A stretch of 64,000 nt of DNA from Streptomyces griseus (GCF_900460065.1 NZ_UAVD01000011.1:1-64000); one strand, 5' to 3'; counted from the stretch's first letter, positions 16,851-26,369 are shown. Numbers and translations: made by a program. The notes: generated by a model not told the origin, from the sequence alone.

Positions 16851-19800
16851 TCAGTGGTCCCCCTGGTGGCGCAGCGTGACCGCCGGGTCCCCGCGGCGGA
16901 GCGCCATCGTCGCGACGATCACGAGCGGCAGGGCGGCGACCCCGGCCAGCAGCGCCGCGACCTGCCCGGCGGGCAGCTCGACCAGCACCGGTGGAACGGG
17001 CCGGTCGGCCTGTCCGGTGAGCACGATGAGCGGAACGACGGCGCGGGTCAGCACCGTGCCGATGCCGAGCCCGATGAGCAGGGCCAGCGCGATCAGCACG
17101 CCCTGCTCGGCGGCGATCATGCGGGCCAGCTGGCGGCGCGGAGCGCCGAGGGCCCGCAACACGCCCAGCTCCGCGGAGCGTTCGCGCCGGGAGCCCGAGG
17201 CGCTGACCGCGAAGCCGACCGCCGCGAGGGCGGCGGCGACCACCGCGACGGCCGGCAACGCCGACTGCGGGCCCGCCCCCAGCGGATCGTCCACCAGCCG
17301 CTGGGCGGCCTCGGCCCGGACCAGCACCTGGGCCGGATCGGTGTCCGGCAGGGCGCGCAGGGCCGCCGCCACCTTCGCCGCGTCGCCCGGGGCGGTGCTC
17401 AGCCACCACTCGCTCGCCTCGATCGTGGCGGTCTGCCGGTGGGCCAGGACCCCGGTGACGGCCTTGAGGTCCAGCAGCAGCGCGCCGCCGCTCGCCACCG
17501 GGTCAGGGGCGCCGGACGCCCCGTCGGCCCCGGTGGTCGGCAGTCGGCGCACCGCCTCCGCCAGGGTCACCCGGATGGTGTTCCCGGCGAGGGTGACGTC
17601 GATCTCGTCGCCCAGTTTCGCGTTGGTGCTTTTCAGGTAGGCGTCGGTCGCGACCGCCTTGACGGCGGTGGCCTTCGGCCGGGCGGCGGTGACCCGCAGG
17701 GTGCCGCTGGTGGGCTCCCAGTTGTCCGCGTCGTCCACGCCGGTGTCGTACGTGAAGTCCGGCAGGCCCGACGAGCCGTTGCGCACCGGCGGCTTGCCCG
17801 GCCGGTCCTCGCCGAACTCGGTGAGCTTCATGGCCGCGTCCCAGCGCAGCGACTTCGGGGCCGGCACCGGGCGTTCGGCGCCCGACCCGGCGACCACCCG
17901 GACGTCGCTCACCGAGACCCGGTGGCGGCGCGCGTGGTCGGACGGCGCCTGACCGTCCACCTCGATGCCGGTCACGGCCAGACCGCCCGCCGCCGACACC
18001 GGGAAGGACACCGGGACCGGCCGGCCGTCCACCGGCACCGGACCGGCCAGGGCGCGGTAGGGGAGGCCGTAGCGGTCCTCCAGGAGCACCGTCACCACCG
18101 GCGCTTCCGGGTCCGGGCTGTCCCCCGTGGGCTTCGACACCGGGGCGATCCGCACGTCCAGCTTCAGCCGGGTGCTGTCCCCGGGGAGTACGAGTCCGGG
18201 GCGCGGGGCCCGTTCCGGGGCGATGGCCCCGAACAACTCCGCGGGGCTCTCGTCGGCGAGGTCGGAGCGCATCAGCATCCGCTCGTCCGCGTGCGCGGTG
18301 TCCAGGGCGATGACCTCCGCGGTACGCCCCCCGGAGACCTCCACGTCGGCCCTGTAGGCGGGGGCCGCCTGCCGCACCCCTTCCAGGGCGCTGTACGACC
18401 CGGCCGTCGCCGCACCGCTCCCGTGCCCGCCCACGAACCGGACCGAGGCGCCGGAGCCGAAGTCCGCCTGATCGGACTGCGAGCGGTTCCAGGAAGCGCT
18501 CTGCCCGATCGCCAGCATGCCCATCGCGACCGACAGGACCAGCAGCAGCACCGGCCCCGCCCCGCGCAACGGGCGCCGGCTGAACTGCCAGCCCGCCAGG
18601 GCCGCGGGCAGTCCCCGGCCCTTGGCCGCACGCCGCTCGGCGAGCTTCGCCGCGGGCGGCAGCAGCCGGAGCGTGAGGACGGTCCCGGCGAGCAGCGCCA
18701 GCGCGGGGGCGGTGACCAGCAGGGGGTCGATCCCGAGGTCGCCCGACCGGTCGCCGCTGAGCGCCCCGCCGCCGGACTGCCGGTCCAACTGCCAGTACGC
18801 CACCGCCGCGACGAGCAGCAGCCCGAGGTCAGCGCCCGCCCGCACCGGACCGGGCAGCGACGCGGCCCGCGTTCTGCGCCCGCCCGCGCCGGCCGTCAGG
18901 GACGGGGCCACCACGGCCAGCGCGCAGGCCAGCGCGACGGCCGCGGAGACCAGCCACACGGTGCCGGTCGAGGCCTCCTGGACCTTCAGCCCGATCCGGG
19001 CCAGGGCGCTGCGCTCGGCCAGCAGCCCGGTCAGCGGCCCCGCGAGCAGGGGCGCGACCACGGCGGCGGGCACGGCGAGCAGCAGCGCCTCGATCGCGGC
19101 GAACGAGGTGATCCGGCCCCGCGAACCGCCCCGGGCCCGCAGCAGTTCGCGCTCCCCGTCCCGCTCGCTGTTCAGCAGCCGGGCCACGAGCAGCAGGGCG
19201 TACCCGGCGAGCAGCACCAACTGCACCGCGACGATCATCAGGGTCGAGCGGGAGACCAGCAGGGCCCGGTCGAGCTGGTCGAGCACGGTGGGCAGCGATG
19301 TCCGCGCGGTGACCCCGGAGGCGAACACCGGGGCGGCCGTCAGGGCCTTCGGGGCGGCGGCCGACGCCTCGCGCAGCCCCTTCATGGAGCCGGTGGTCAG
19401 CTCGGCGAAGTCGGCGGACGCCAGCCAGGACGTCTCGCCCCCGGCGAGCACACCGGACGCGAGGACCGAGGGGTCGGTGAGCAGGGGGCCGTACGTCGTG
19501 AAGGCGAGCTTGCGCACCCCGCGCCCGCCGAGCGGGTCGAGCTGCCAGTACGGGTCGGACTGGTCGGCGGCCTCGTAGACCCCGGTGACCAGGACCCGCT
19601 GCTTCCTGTCGTGCAGCCGGTCGGTGATGGTGAGCCGCGCGCCCGGCTTCAGCTTCAGCGCCTCGGCGGCGACGACGGGCAGCGCGACCTGGACGGGGCC
19701 GGCGCCGTCGGTGGCCGCGGGGGCCTTTCCCCCGGTGATCCGCACCCGGCGCGGGTCGAGCGCGGAGAAGTGGGTGAGGTCCGGTTCCTTCCCGCGCCGG

Positions 19801-20135
19801 GCGGCCGGGTCCTGGAGGCTCCGCGGCAGCGCGTACGACCCCGAACTCTCCAGCTTCCCCACGGTCACGGGCAGCCCGTCGAAGGCGTCGCGGGAGGCCT
19901 CGCGGACGGCTTCGTCGGCCTCCGCGCGCTGTTCGTGGTCGACGGAGGCGGAGACGACGAGGGCGGCGGAGGCGGCCGACCCGTGGGTGAGCGAGTGGCG
20001 CAGCGCCGCGTCGCCCACGGAACCCGAGAACGCGGTGAGCGCCGCGAGGACGGAGGTGGTCAGCAGGACGGCCAGGACGGCCGCCGAAAGCAGGAGGCGA
20101 TGAGCCCTCACCCGTAGAAGGACGAAACCCGTCAC
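16851..20135 (-). CDS. Large FtsX/MacB-type ABC permease, first gene of the exporter operon
   Basis: 1094 aa from a GTG at 20135 (VTGFVLLRVRAHRLLL), chosen because GGGGAT lies 3-5 nt upstream; an alternative GTG at 20159 has only a distant G run. A TM segment at about residues 12-35 is followed by a long extracytoplasmic domain. A central TM block follows (including YALLLVARLLNSERDGERELLRARGGS, the FtsX-like ARGGS turn), then a second extracytoplasmic domain, and C-terminal TM helices with [20 protein letters not shown], also typical of FtsX. It pairs with the next permease to form an asymmetric heterodimer served by a single ATPase. No substrate prediction is justified. Confidence 0.87.
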   Translation of the reverse strand: MTGFVLLRVRAHRLLLSAAVLAVLLTTSVLAALTAFSGSVGDAALRHSLTHGSAASAALVVSASVDHEQRAEADEAVREASRDAFDGLPVTVGKLESSGSYALPRSLQDPAARRGKEPDLTHFSALDPRRVRITGGKAPAATDGAGPVQVALPVVAAEALKLKPGARLTITDRLHDRKQRVLVTGVYEAADQSDPYWQLDPLGGRGVRKLAFTTYGPLLTDPSVLASGVLAGGETSWLASADFAELTTGSMKGLREASAAAPKALTAAPVFASGVTARTSLPTVLDQLDRALLVSRSTLMIVAVQLVLLAGYALLLVARLLNSERDGERELLRARGGSRGRITSFAAIEALLLAVPAAVVAPLLAGPLTGLLAERSALARIGLKVQEASTGTVWLVSAAVALACALAVVAPSLTAGAGGRRTRAASLPGPVRAGADLGLLLVAAVAYWQLDRQSGGGALSGDRSGDLGIDPLLVTAPALALLAGTVLTLRLLPPAAKLAERRAAKGRGLPAALAGWQFSRRPLRGAGPVLLLVLSVAMGMLAIGQSASWNRSQSDQADFGSGASVRFVGGHGSGAATAGSYSALEGVRQAAPAYRADVEVSGGRTAEVIALDTAHADERMLMRSDLADESPAELFGAIAPERAPRPGLVLPGDSTRLKLDVRIAPVSKPTGDSPDPEAPVVTVLLEDRYGLPYRALAGPVPVDGRPVPVSFPVSAAGGLAVTGIEVDGQAPSDHARRHRVSVSDVRVVAGSGAERPVPAPKSLRWDAAMKLTEFGEDRPGKPPVRNGSSGLPDFTYDTGVDDADNWEPTSGTLRVTAARPKATAVKAVATDAYLKSTNAKLGDEIDVTLAGNTIRVTLAEAVRRLPTTGADGASGAPDPVASGGALLLDLKAVTGVLAHRQTATIEASEWWLSTAPGDAAKVAAALRALPDTDPAQVLVRAEAAQRLVDDPLGAGPQSALPAVAVVAAALAAVGFAVSASGSRRERSAELGVLRALGAPRRQLARMIAAEQGVLIALALLIGLGIGTVLTRAVVPLIVLTGQADRPVPPVLVELPAGQVAALLAGVAALPLVIVATMALRRGDPAVTLRHQGDH

Positions 20136-20345
20136 CTGATCCCCCAGCCCCGAAAACACCGCGTGCGCACGCCCCCCGACGTACCGGTGATGTTTTCAGA
20201 GGCAACAGGTTCTGGTAACCGCTCGCAGGCACACCTTGATGCGATCGTGATCGTTATGCGGAGGTGGAGTGCCGAATTCCGGAGTTGTCCGGTCACGGAT
20301 CGTGCACAAGCGGTCAGGCGGTGTCCGCCGCGGGCGCCGCGGACG

Positions 20346-20369
20346 CCGCCGACCGCGACCGGTCGGCGG
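20346..20369 (-). terminator. Terminator after the haemoglobin gene
   Basis: CCGCCGACC and GGTCGGCGG form a perfect 9-bp stem with a 6-nt loop, 13 nt after the glbO stop. The rest of the 20160-20381 gap should hold the promoter of the ABC permease operon. Confidence 0.65.
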
Positions 20370-20381
20370 TGTCCGCGGTGC

Positions 20382-20786
20382 TCAGTCTGCGGTGTTGACC
20401 ATCGAGGCCGCGGCGTAGGTCAGGTAGTCCCACAGCTGCCGCTCGTGCTCCGGCGCGAGCCCCAGCTCGTCCAGCGCGACCCGCATGTGGGCGAGCCAGG
20501 CGTCGTGCGCCGCCCGGTCCACCCGGAACGGCGCGTGCCGCATCCGCAGCCGCGGATGGCCCCGGTGGTCGCTGTAGGTGCGCGGGCCGCCCCAGTACTG
20601 CATCAGGAACAGCGCGAACCGCTCCTCGGCGGGTCCGAGATCCTCCTCCGGATACATCGGCCGCAGCAGCTCGTCGCCCGCCACGCCCTCGTAGAAGCGA
20701 TGGACCAGGCGCCGGAAGGTCGCCTCGCCGCCGACCTGCTCGTAGAAGGTCTGCTCCTGAAGCGTGTCGCGCGGAATCTCAGTCAC
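20382..20786 (-). CDS. glbO: Group II truncated haemoglobin (GlbO type)
   Basis: 134 aa from a GTG (VTEIPRDTLQEQTFYEQVGG). It shows the 2-on-2 globin pattern: FYEQVGGEATFRRLVHRFYEGV (A/B helices with the B10 Tyr region), MYPEEDLGPAEERFALFLMQYWGGP (group II signature), and LRMRHAPFRVDRAAHDAWLAHM, in which the His of RMRHAPF is the proximal haem ligand. Group II globins bind O2 tightly and are thought to deal with peroxide or NO or to act as redox partners. No Shine-Dalgarno sequence precedes the GTG, so a leaderless transcript is possible. It is divergent from the methyltransferase gene at 20888. Confidence 0.9.
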   Translation of the reverse strand: MTEIPRDTLQEQTFYEQVGGEATFRRLVHRFYEGVAGDELLRPMYPEEDLGPAEERFALFLMQYWGGPRTYSDHRGHPRLRMRHAPFRVDRAAHDAWLAHMRVALDELGLAPEHERQLWDYLTYAAASMVNTAD

Positions 20787-20887
20787 GCGTCCATGGTCGC
20801 AGACGCGTCGGCCGAGGGCGGGGGTCCTAGGACCAAGGGCCGAAAAGCCCGCTCGCCCGCAAGGCCCCGGCGCAGGACAGTGGAACC

Positions 20888-21883
20888 ATGGGCGCACATC
20901 GCAGAGGACCCTCCCCGCCCGACGCCGAGGTCGACGCGGCGCGGGAAGCCCTCGTGCGGGAGATCGCCGCGCGGGGCGAGTTCACCGACCCCGCCTGGCG
21001 CCGGGCCTTCGCCGAGGTGCCCCGCCACCTCTTCGTGCCGTTCTTCTACGTGCACGGGATCCGCGGCTTCGAGCGCCTCTGGGGCGAGGATCCCGACCCC
21101 GAACGCCGCTCCCGCTGGCTGCGCGGGGTGTACGCGGACGGGGCGCTGGCCACCCGCCTCAAGGACGGCGAACTCGTCTCGTCCTCCAGCCAGCCGTCCC
21201 TGATGGCCCTGATGCTCGACGCCCTCGGCCTCCGGGACGGGCACACGGTCCTGGAGATCGGCACCGGACCCGGCTACAACGCCGCGCTGCTCGCCCATCG
21301 GCTCGGCGACTCCGCCGTGACCAGCGTCGACCTCGACCCGGAGATCACGGAGTCGGCCCGGGGCCACCTCGCCGCGGCCGGGTACCACCCGACGGTGGTC
21401 ACCGGCGACGGGGCCCGGGGCTGCCCACGGCACGCCCCGTACGACCGGATCATCGCGACCTGCACCCTGCCCTCCGTACCGGAGGCCTGGCCGGAACAGT
21501 GCCGTCCGGGCGCACGCATCCTCGCGCCGCTCGCCACGGGCCTGGTCCTGCTCCGGGTCCGCGCGGCGGAGGACGGACCGCGCGCCGAGGGGCACTTCCT
21601 GCCCACCCCGGCGTACTTCGTGCCGCTGCGCGGGGCGCTCCCGGGTCCCGGCGGGCCGCCGCACCCGGGCGGGCTGCCGCGCCGGGTCGCCGGGGACGAC
21701 CTCTTCCGGTTCCTGCTGACCCTGACCGCGGGCGCCCTCGACCCGCACGAGGCCCTCGCCCTCTGGGAGCGCGAGGAGCGCCCGCGGCGTGAGAGGTACG
21801 GGATCACGGTCGGACACGGCCGGCAGTGGGCCTGGCTGGACGACCCGCAGGGCCCCTACACCTGGCCGCTCGCCGCCGGGTGA
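20888..21883 (+). CDS. PCMT-family (protein-L-isoaspartate O-methyltransferase-like) methyltransferase
   Basis: 331 aa. The segment GELVSSSSQPSLMALMLDAL before SAM motif I VLEIGTGPGYNAALLA (about residues 122-137) is the pre-motif characteristic of PCMT-family enzymes, followed by SVDLDPEI and DRIIATCTLPSVPEAW (motif II/III). The family carboxyl-methylates isoaspartate or has drifted to other roles in actinobacteria. The extra N-terminal ~60 residues and C-terminal ~80 residues exceed the 200-230 aa of classical PIMT, so a specialised substrate is possible. It is transcribed towards the FHA gene end; a short stem-loop lies between them. Confidence 0.82.
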   Translation: MGAHRRGPSPPDAEVDAAREALVREIAARGEFTDPAWRRAFAEVPRHLFVPFFYVHGIRGFERLWGEDPDPERRSRWLRGVYADGALATRLKDGELVSSSSQPSLMALMLDALGLRDGHTVLEIGTGPGYNAALLAHRLGDSAVTSVDLDPEITESARGHLAAAGYHPTVVTGDGARGCPRHAPYDRIIATCTLPSVPEAWPEQCRPGARILAPLATGLVLLRVRAAEDGPRAEGHFLPTPAYFVPLRGALPGPGGPPHPGGLPRRVAGDDLFRFLLTLTAGALDPHEALALWEREERPRRERYGITVGHGRQWAWLDDPQGPYTWPLAAG

Positions 21884-21898
21884 GGCGACCGCGTCGCC
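21884..21898. terminator. Small stem-loop between convergent genes
   Basis: GGCGAC-CGC-GTCGCC lies directly after the methyltransferase stop and 10 nt from the stop of the converging FHA gene. It is short, so terminator activity is uncertain. Confidence 0.4.
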
Positions 21899-21908
21899 CC
21901 GGGGCCCG

Positions 21909-23345
21909 TCAGTCCCGGCGCACCGTGATCGTCGTCCACGCCCCGACGTGCACCTGGTCGCCGTCCTGGAGAGGCACCGGGACGTAGGGCTGGATCGGGT
22001 CCTCGGCGCCGTTCAGCGTGGTGCCGTTGGTGGAGTTCTGGTCCACGACCGCCCAGCCGCCGTCGGGCTGCTGCACCAGCACCGCGTGCTGGTGCGAGAC
22101 GCCCGGGTCCTCCGGGGGCACCGACAGATCGACGTCGGGGGACTCGCCGGTGCTGTGCCGGCGGCGCCCGATGGTGATCTGGCTCCCGGTGAGCGCAAGG
22201 CGCTGCTCCGGGGAGTACGCGGGCAGGTTCAGCCCGGTCGCCTCGGGGCCGCTGCGCTGCATCATCGCGAGGAAGTACGCACGGTCGGGAGCGATCACGG
22301 CGGTCCAGGATGCGGACTGCCGGGGCCCGCCCTGACTGGGTACTCCGCCCTGCTGCTGACCCTGGTCGTAGCCCTGGTCCCGGTCCTGTCCCGGGCCCTG
22401 GTCCTGGCCGTGGCCCTGGTGGGGGCCGGGCCGCTGGAAACCCTGGGGCGGCTGTGACTGCTGCGACTGGGCGGGCTGCTGGCCCTGGGAGGGCGGCGGC
22501 AGCATCCAGTCGTCCCCGCCGCCGGTGTTCCCCGACGGATGCGGGGGCGCCGACTGCTGTTGCTGCGGCGGCGCGAAGGGCGAGGCCTGCTGGGGCTCGA
22601 AGGGAGAGGGCGCCGACTGCTGCGGCTCGAACGGCGAGCGCGTCGAGGGCGCCGACCGCTGCGGTTCGAACGGCGAGGATCCGGACTGCTGCGGCGGAGG
22701 ACCCTGCTGGAACGAGGGCGGCGGCGGGGGACCCTGCTGTAACGCCTGCGGCGGAGGCCCGCCCCGGCCGTCGTTCCCGTGCGGACCGTTGTTTCCGTGC
22801 GGACCGCTGTTCCCGTGCGGACCGTTCTGCTCCGGGGCCAGCGGCTCGGCGGGACGGTTCACCTGAGAGGGGCGCGAGCCCTGGTAGTCGAACGGGTCGC
22901 GCGGCTGGGGAGCGCCGGGCGGACCGCCCTGGCCACCGGGACCACCGGCGCCGCCCTGGCCGCCCGGACCGCCGGGGCCGGGGCCCTGTGCCTGGAACCC
23001 GGGCGGCAGGTTGAGACCGGGCGGCGGGCCGGGCGTGGAGTGCTGCGGGGCCAGCGGGGTGTAGGAGGTCGCCGTGTTGGTGAGGAAGTTCCAGCGGCAC
23101 TCCTCGCAGTACGGCGCCATCGCCTCGCGCGGCGTGCGGCACTGCGGGCAGAGCTCCGCCTGCATGGTGGGCCGGCCGCCACCGGTGCCGGAGCCCGGCT
23201 GCGGGTAGCCGTAACCGGGTGCGGGCGGCGGCGGGGGAGGCGGGGGCACCGCGCCCGTGGGCGCACCGCCGGTCGTCATGCGGTGTCCGCAGACCTCGCA
23301 CCAGTCCTCGGAACCCGACTGGTGTCCGTTCGGGCAGGTCGGCAT
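21909..23345 (-). CDS. FHA-domain protein with two N-terminal zinc ribbons
   Basis: 478 aa; ATG at 23345 preceded by AGGAGAGGGGG. Order of parts: zinc ribbon 1 (C4, H8, C16, C19, H21), zinc ribbon 2 (CPQCRTPREAMAPYCEEC), about 270 residues of Pro/Gln/Gly-rich low complexity with recurring GPHGN and SPFEPQ units, and a C-terminal FHA domain (about 380-475). The FHA core is intact: ITIGRRR (phosphate-binding Arg), GVSHQHAVL (Ser/His) and NSTNGTTLNG (Asn). FHA domains bind phosphothreonine, so this is the likely reader of kinase output. It is the last gene of the GlnX-GlnH-PknG-type run, 131 bp after the VWA gene. By position it could be a GarA-like target, but it lacks GarA's short N-terminal layout. 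Confidence 0.9.
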   Translation of the reverse strand: MPTCPNGHQSGSEDWCEVCGHRMTTGGAPTGAVPPPPPPPPAPGYGYPQPGSGTGGGRPTMQAELCPQCRTPREAMAPYCEECRWNFLTNTATSYTPLAPQHSTPGPPPGLNLPPGFQAQGPGPGGPGGQGGAGGPGGQGGPPGAPQPRDPFDYQGSRPSQVNRPAEPLAPEQNGPHGNSGPHGNNGPHGNDGRGGPPPQALQQGPPPPPSFQQGPPPQQSGSSPFEPQRSAPSTRSPFEPQQSAPSPFEPQQASPFAPPQQQQSAPPHPSGNTGGGDDWMLPPPSQGQQPAQSQQSQPPQGFQRPGPHQGHGQDQGPGQDRDQGYDQGQQQGGVPSQGGPRQSASWTAVIAPDRAYFLAMMQRSGPEATGLNLPAYSPEQRLALTGSQITIGRRRHSTGESPDVDLSVPPEDPGVSHQHAVLVQQPDGGWAVVDQNSTNGTTLNGAEDPIQPYVPVPLQDGDQVHVGAWTTITVRRD

Positions 23346-23476
23346 GTCGGCGCTTCCCCCTCTCCTCTTCCGGCCCCGGAGGCCGTCATGCTGTCGATCG
23401 CGGGCGTCCTTGCCCCACGCGTACGTATGGTTGCTCTGTGCTGACGGCGCGGTGGTCGTCCGATGACCGAGCCGTG

Positions 23477-24838
23477 TTACTTCTTGACGCGAACGGTCTT
23501 GGTGGAGCGCGTTTCGAGGGTCATCTCGTCCGCTTCCGCAACCTTCGCCTTCAGTCGCACAGTACCCGTCGCGGCATCGACGACGTCGACCACCTTCGAA
23601 AGCAGTTTCGCAGTGTCCTGGTTCCCGGACGCCGACGCCAACTGCACCGCACGCCCCAGCTTCGCCGTCGCGCCGTCCAAGTCGCCCGACTTGCGTGCGT
23701 CCAGACCCTGCTGGATGACTTGTGCCAGTTCCGCCTGACCCGTGTAGTGCGCCACCTGCGGATTGATCGAGGTCGAGGCCACCATGTCGTCCGTCCACAC
23801 GGCCCGCACGAGCCCCTGCGACAGCGTCTGCGGGGCGCCCGCGCCCGAGGTGTCGGGCAGGATCAGCGAGACCCGGGCGGCGAGCATCTCCTGGCCGATC
23901 CCGGCCTCCGGCACCAGGACGCACACGTGGTAGTCGCGGGACTCGTCGCCCCAGGAGCCGGTCGGGTAGTCCCCGGCCCGGGGCCCGGCCTCGCTCCGCC
24001 GCCCGGTCAGGTCCGCGACGGTCGGCGCGACCTGCTTCACGAACCGGATCTCCGCCCCCACCGGCGTCCAGAGCCGCAGCGCCACGTCCGCGACCTCCTT
24101 GCCCATGGCGTTCTCCATCATCCGCGTGAAGTCCGCGGCCAGCCCCGCGGGGTCGGCGACGATGTCGGCGGTGCCGAGGAGGGCGGACGCGACGGAGGTG
24201 ACCTCCTTCACCTCCCAGTCGGTGCCCACCCCGCGGGCGTCGCAGGTGAACCGGCCGGCGCAGGAGTCCAGGGCCGCCCGCAGGTCCTCGGGCGCCTCGT
24301 GCTCGTTGCGGCCGTCGGTCAGCAGGATGCCGTGCCGGATGTCCACGTCCGCCGCGCCCAGCAGCCGGTCGGCCAGCCGCAGCCAGGTGCCGATCGCGGT
24401 GCCCCCGCCCGCGCTCAGCTTCCGCAGGGCCTCCTTGGCCCGGGCCTTCGTCCGCCGGTCGGCGACCGCGAGCTCCCCGTTGCCGGGATAGACGTCCTTG
24501 GCCACATGCGTCCCGGCGACCACCGCGAACCGGGTGCCCTCGCGCAGGGCGTCGACGGCCGCCGCCGTGGCGTCGCGCGCGTTGCGCATCTTCGTCGGCG
24601 GGTAGTCCATCGAACCCGAGCAGTCGACCATCAGCACCACGGCGGCGTCGGGGCCCCGCCCCGGCGCGTACGCGGGCGCGGGGGCCGATCCCGCCAGCGG
24701 TACGCCGCCGGTGGTGCCGCCGCCGGTCGAGGTCACGGTGACGATCGCGTTGACCTCACGACCGCCCTCGGGCAGGAACGCGTTCTGGTACACCTCGACG
24801 GAGAACTGCGGCACGTTCGACTTGGAGAAGTTGGCCAT
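23477..24838 (-). CDS. VWA-domain protein (TerY/Mg-ATPase-partner style)
   Basis: 453 aa; ATG at 24838 has AAGGAG 8 nt upstream. After a beta-rich N-terminal part, the von Willebrand A domain begins near residue 65 with the intact MIDAS motif D72-x-S74-x-S76 (VDCSGSMDY), followed by GGGTAIGTWL (MIDAS Thr) and ILLTDGRNEH (Asp). The C-terminal half is beta-rich and then helical (QAELAQVIQQGLDARKSGDLDGATAKLGRAVQLA), resembling a TPR-like hairpin, ending in a Lys-rich tail. No signal peptide or TM segment is visible, so it is probably cytoplasmic. VWA domains make metal-dependent protein contacts. Its place between the phosphatase and FHA genes suggests a scaffold in the kinase pathway. Confidence 0.88.
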   Translation of the reverse strand: MANFSKSNVPQFSVEVYQNAFLPEGGREVNAIVTVTSTGGGTTGGVPLAGSAPAPAYAPGRGPDAAVVLMVDCSGSMDYPPTKMRNARDATAAAVDALREGTRFAVVAGTHVAKDVYPGNGELAVADRRTKARAKEALRKLSAGGGTAIGTWLRLADRLLGAADVDIRHGILLTDGRNEHEAPEDLRAALDSCAGRFTCDARGVGTDWEVKEVTSVASALLGTADIVADPAGLAADFTRMMENAMGKEVADVALRLWTPVGAEIRFVKQVAPTVADLTGRRSEAGPRAGDYPTGSWGDESRDYHVCVLVPEAGIGQEMLAARVSLILPDTSGAGAPQTLSQGLVRAVWTDDMVASTSINPQVAHYTGQAELAQVIQQGLDARKSGDLDGATAKLGRAVQLASASGNQDTAKLLSKVVDVVDAATGTVRLKAKVAEADEMTLETRSTKTVRVKK

Positions 24839-24936
24839 CTGGTCGGCTCCTTGAGGCTCCACAGGGGATCAGGTGAAGAGGGGACGCGCGGGCGCGGGCG
24901 GCTGACAACGGGGCGGGACAGGGCCGGAGCACCGGC

Positions 24937-26367
24937 TCATGCGGTGTCGCAGGCCGATCCTGCCCCTTGCGGCCGTACGGCGAACGGCAGCAGCGCCACT
25001 GTTACGTTGTCGTGGCCCCCGCCGTCGAGGGCGTGCCCGACGAGCGCCCGGGCCGCGCGCAGCGGCTGGTCCCCGGCGTCGGCGGGGACGGCGGCGGCCA
25101 TCTCCTCGCCGGATTCCGCGTAGTTCCACAGGCCGTCCGTGCACACGACGACCAGGCCGGGCCGGTCCGGCTTGAACGCGGCGGTGTGCGGCTCCAGTTC
25201 GTACGCGTCGGCGCCGAGCCAGCCGGTGATGGCGTGGGCGCGCTCGTCCGCGTACGCCTCCGCCTCGTTCATCAGGCCGGCCGCCACCATCTGCGCCGCC
25301 CAGGAGTCGTCCTCGGTGAGCCGGGCGGTCGGCTGGGTCCGGTCCTCGGGCACCCAGTAGACCCGGCTGTCGCCGACCCAGCCCACGATCAGCAGGCCGC
25401 CCGCCGCGATCGCGCCGACCAGGGTGCAGGCCGGGGCGTTCTGGTGGCGGTGCGCGTCGTGTTCCCGCGCCCCGGCCGGTTCCCGCGCCAGGGCGTTGAC
25501 CGCCTCCGACGCGGCGACGATGGCCTCGTGCATCGCCGTCTGCGGATGCGTACCGCGCGGCAGGGACTCCAGCAGCGCCTCGTTGGCGGCGCTCGCGGCG
25601 GCGGCCGAGGCCTCGTCGGGACGGCTCGCCGAGGAGACGCCGTCGCAGACGATCGCGACGACCGCGGCGGAACCGTCCGGCAGCGCGGTGGAGGACACCG
25701 CGAAGGAGTCCTCGTTGCGGTGGTGGCGCAGCCCCCGGTCGCTGACGGCGGCCACCGCGTCGAGCTCCTGCTCCATGTGGTCGCGCTCACGGGGCTGCGC
25801 GTGCCCGCAGTTCTCGCAGTAGCCGTCGGGGTCCACCCGCCCGGAACGGCAGGCCACACAGACCTTCGCCCCGGAGGCGGGCGCGGCGGCGTGGTCCGCC
25901 GCCCGGGGATCGGGCGCGGCGAGGGCGAAGTCGCCGGAGGCCTCCGCACCTCCCGGGTCCGCCCGGTCGTCGTGGCGCACCCGGACGGCCGCGGCCCCTG
26001 GCCCACCCGCCGGCAACGGCTCGGCCGGCGAACCCGCGCCCCGCCCGGGCGTCGCGTCGGGGGCGTCCGGCCCGGTCAGCGGCCTGCCGCCCGAATCCGT
26101 CCCCGGCACGTCCGCCGGACGGACCACGGGAGCGGGCACGTCCGAGCTGTCCGTCTCCTCGGCCGCGGGCCATCGCACCGCTCCGGCCGCTCCGGCCGCC
26201 GGAGCGGCCGGGGGCACGGTGATGGCCATCGTCGGCCGGTCGTCGGGGCGCGCCGGAACGGCCGAGAGGTCGTAGCCGCACACCCCGCAGAACAGATCGC
26301 CCGCAGCCGGCGGTTCCTCGCAGCCCGGGCACTTCGCCAGGGCGGGCTGCTGGTGGCTCTGTGACAT
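24937..26367 (-). CDS. PP2C-family Ser/Thr protein phosphatase with zinc ribbons
   Basis: 476 aa. It begins 2 nt after the kinase stop (ATG at 26367; GTGs at 26373 and 26379 are alternatives), so it is co-translated with the kinase. Zinc ribbon 1 has C13, C16, C27, C30; a Pro/Ala-rich linker follows; zinc ribbon 2 has C180, C183, C194, C197; then comes a complete PP2C domain. Metal-binding and catalytic motifs are RHHRNEDSFAV (E229/D230), VAIVCDGVSS (D252), VGWVGDSRVYWV, VVCTDGLWNY and DNVTVALLPF. It should dephosphorylate phospho-Ser/Thr proteins, most simply the adjacent kinase and its targets. A phosphatase fused in order with a PknG-type kinase gene is not part of the mycobacterial locus. 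Confidence 0.93.
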   Translation of the reverse strand: MSQSHQQPALAKCPGCEEPPAAGDLFCGVCGYDLSAVPARPDDRPTMAITVPPAAPAAGAAGAVRWPAAEETDSSDVPAPVVRPADVPGTDSGGRPLTGPDAPDATPGRGAGSPAEPLPAGGPGAAAVRVRHDDRADPGGAEASGDFALAAPDPRAADHAAAPASGAKVCVACRSGRVDPDGYCENCGHAQPRERDHMEQELDAVAAVSDRGLRHHRNEDSFAVSSTALPDGSAAVVAIVCDGVSSASRPDEASAAAASAANEALLESLPRGTHPQTAMHEAIVAASEAVNALAREPAGAREHDAHRHQNAPACTLVGAIAAGGLLIVGWVGDSRVYWVPEDRTQPTARLTEDDSWAAQMVAAGLMNEAEAYADERAHAITGWLGADAYELEPHTAAFKPDRPGLVVVCTDGLWNYAESGEEMAAAVPADAGDQPLRAARALVGHALDGGGHDNVTVALLPFAVRPQGAGSACDTA

Positions 26368-26369
26368 CT

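Noticed and set aside
16848..20117. Plus-strand open frame of about 1,090 codons opposite the large permease
   Set aside because: Antisense shadow; the minus-strand protein has clear TM helices and FtsX motifs.
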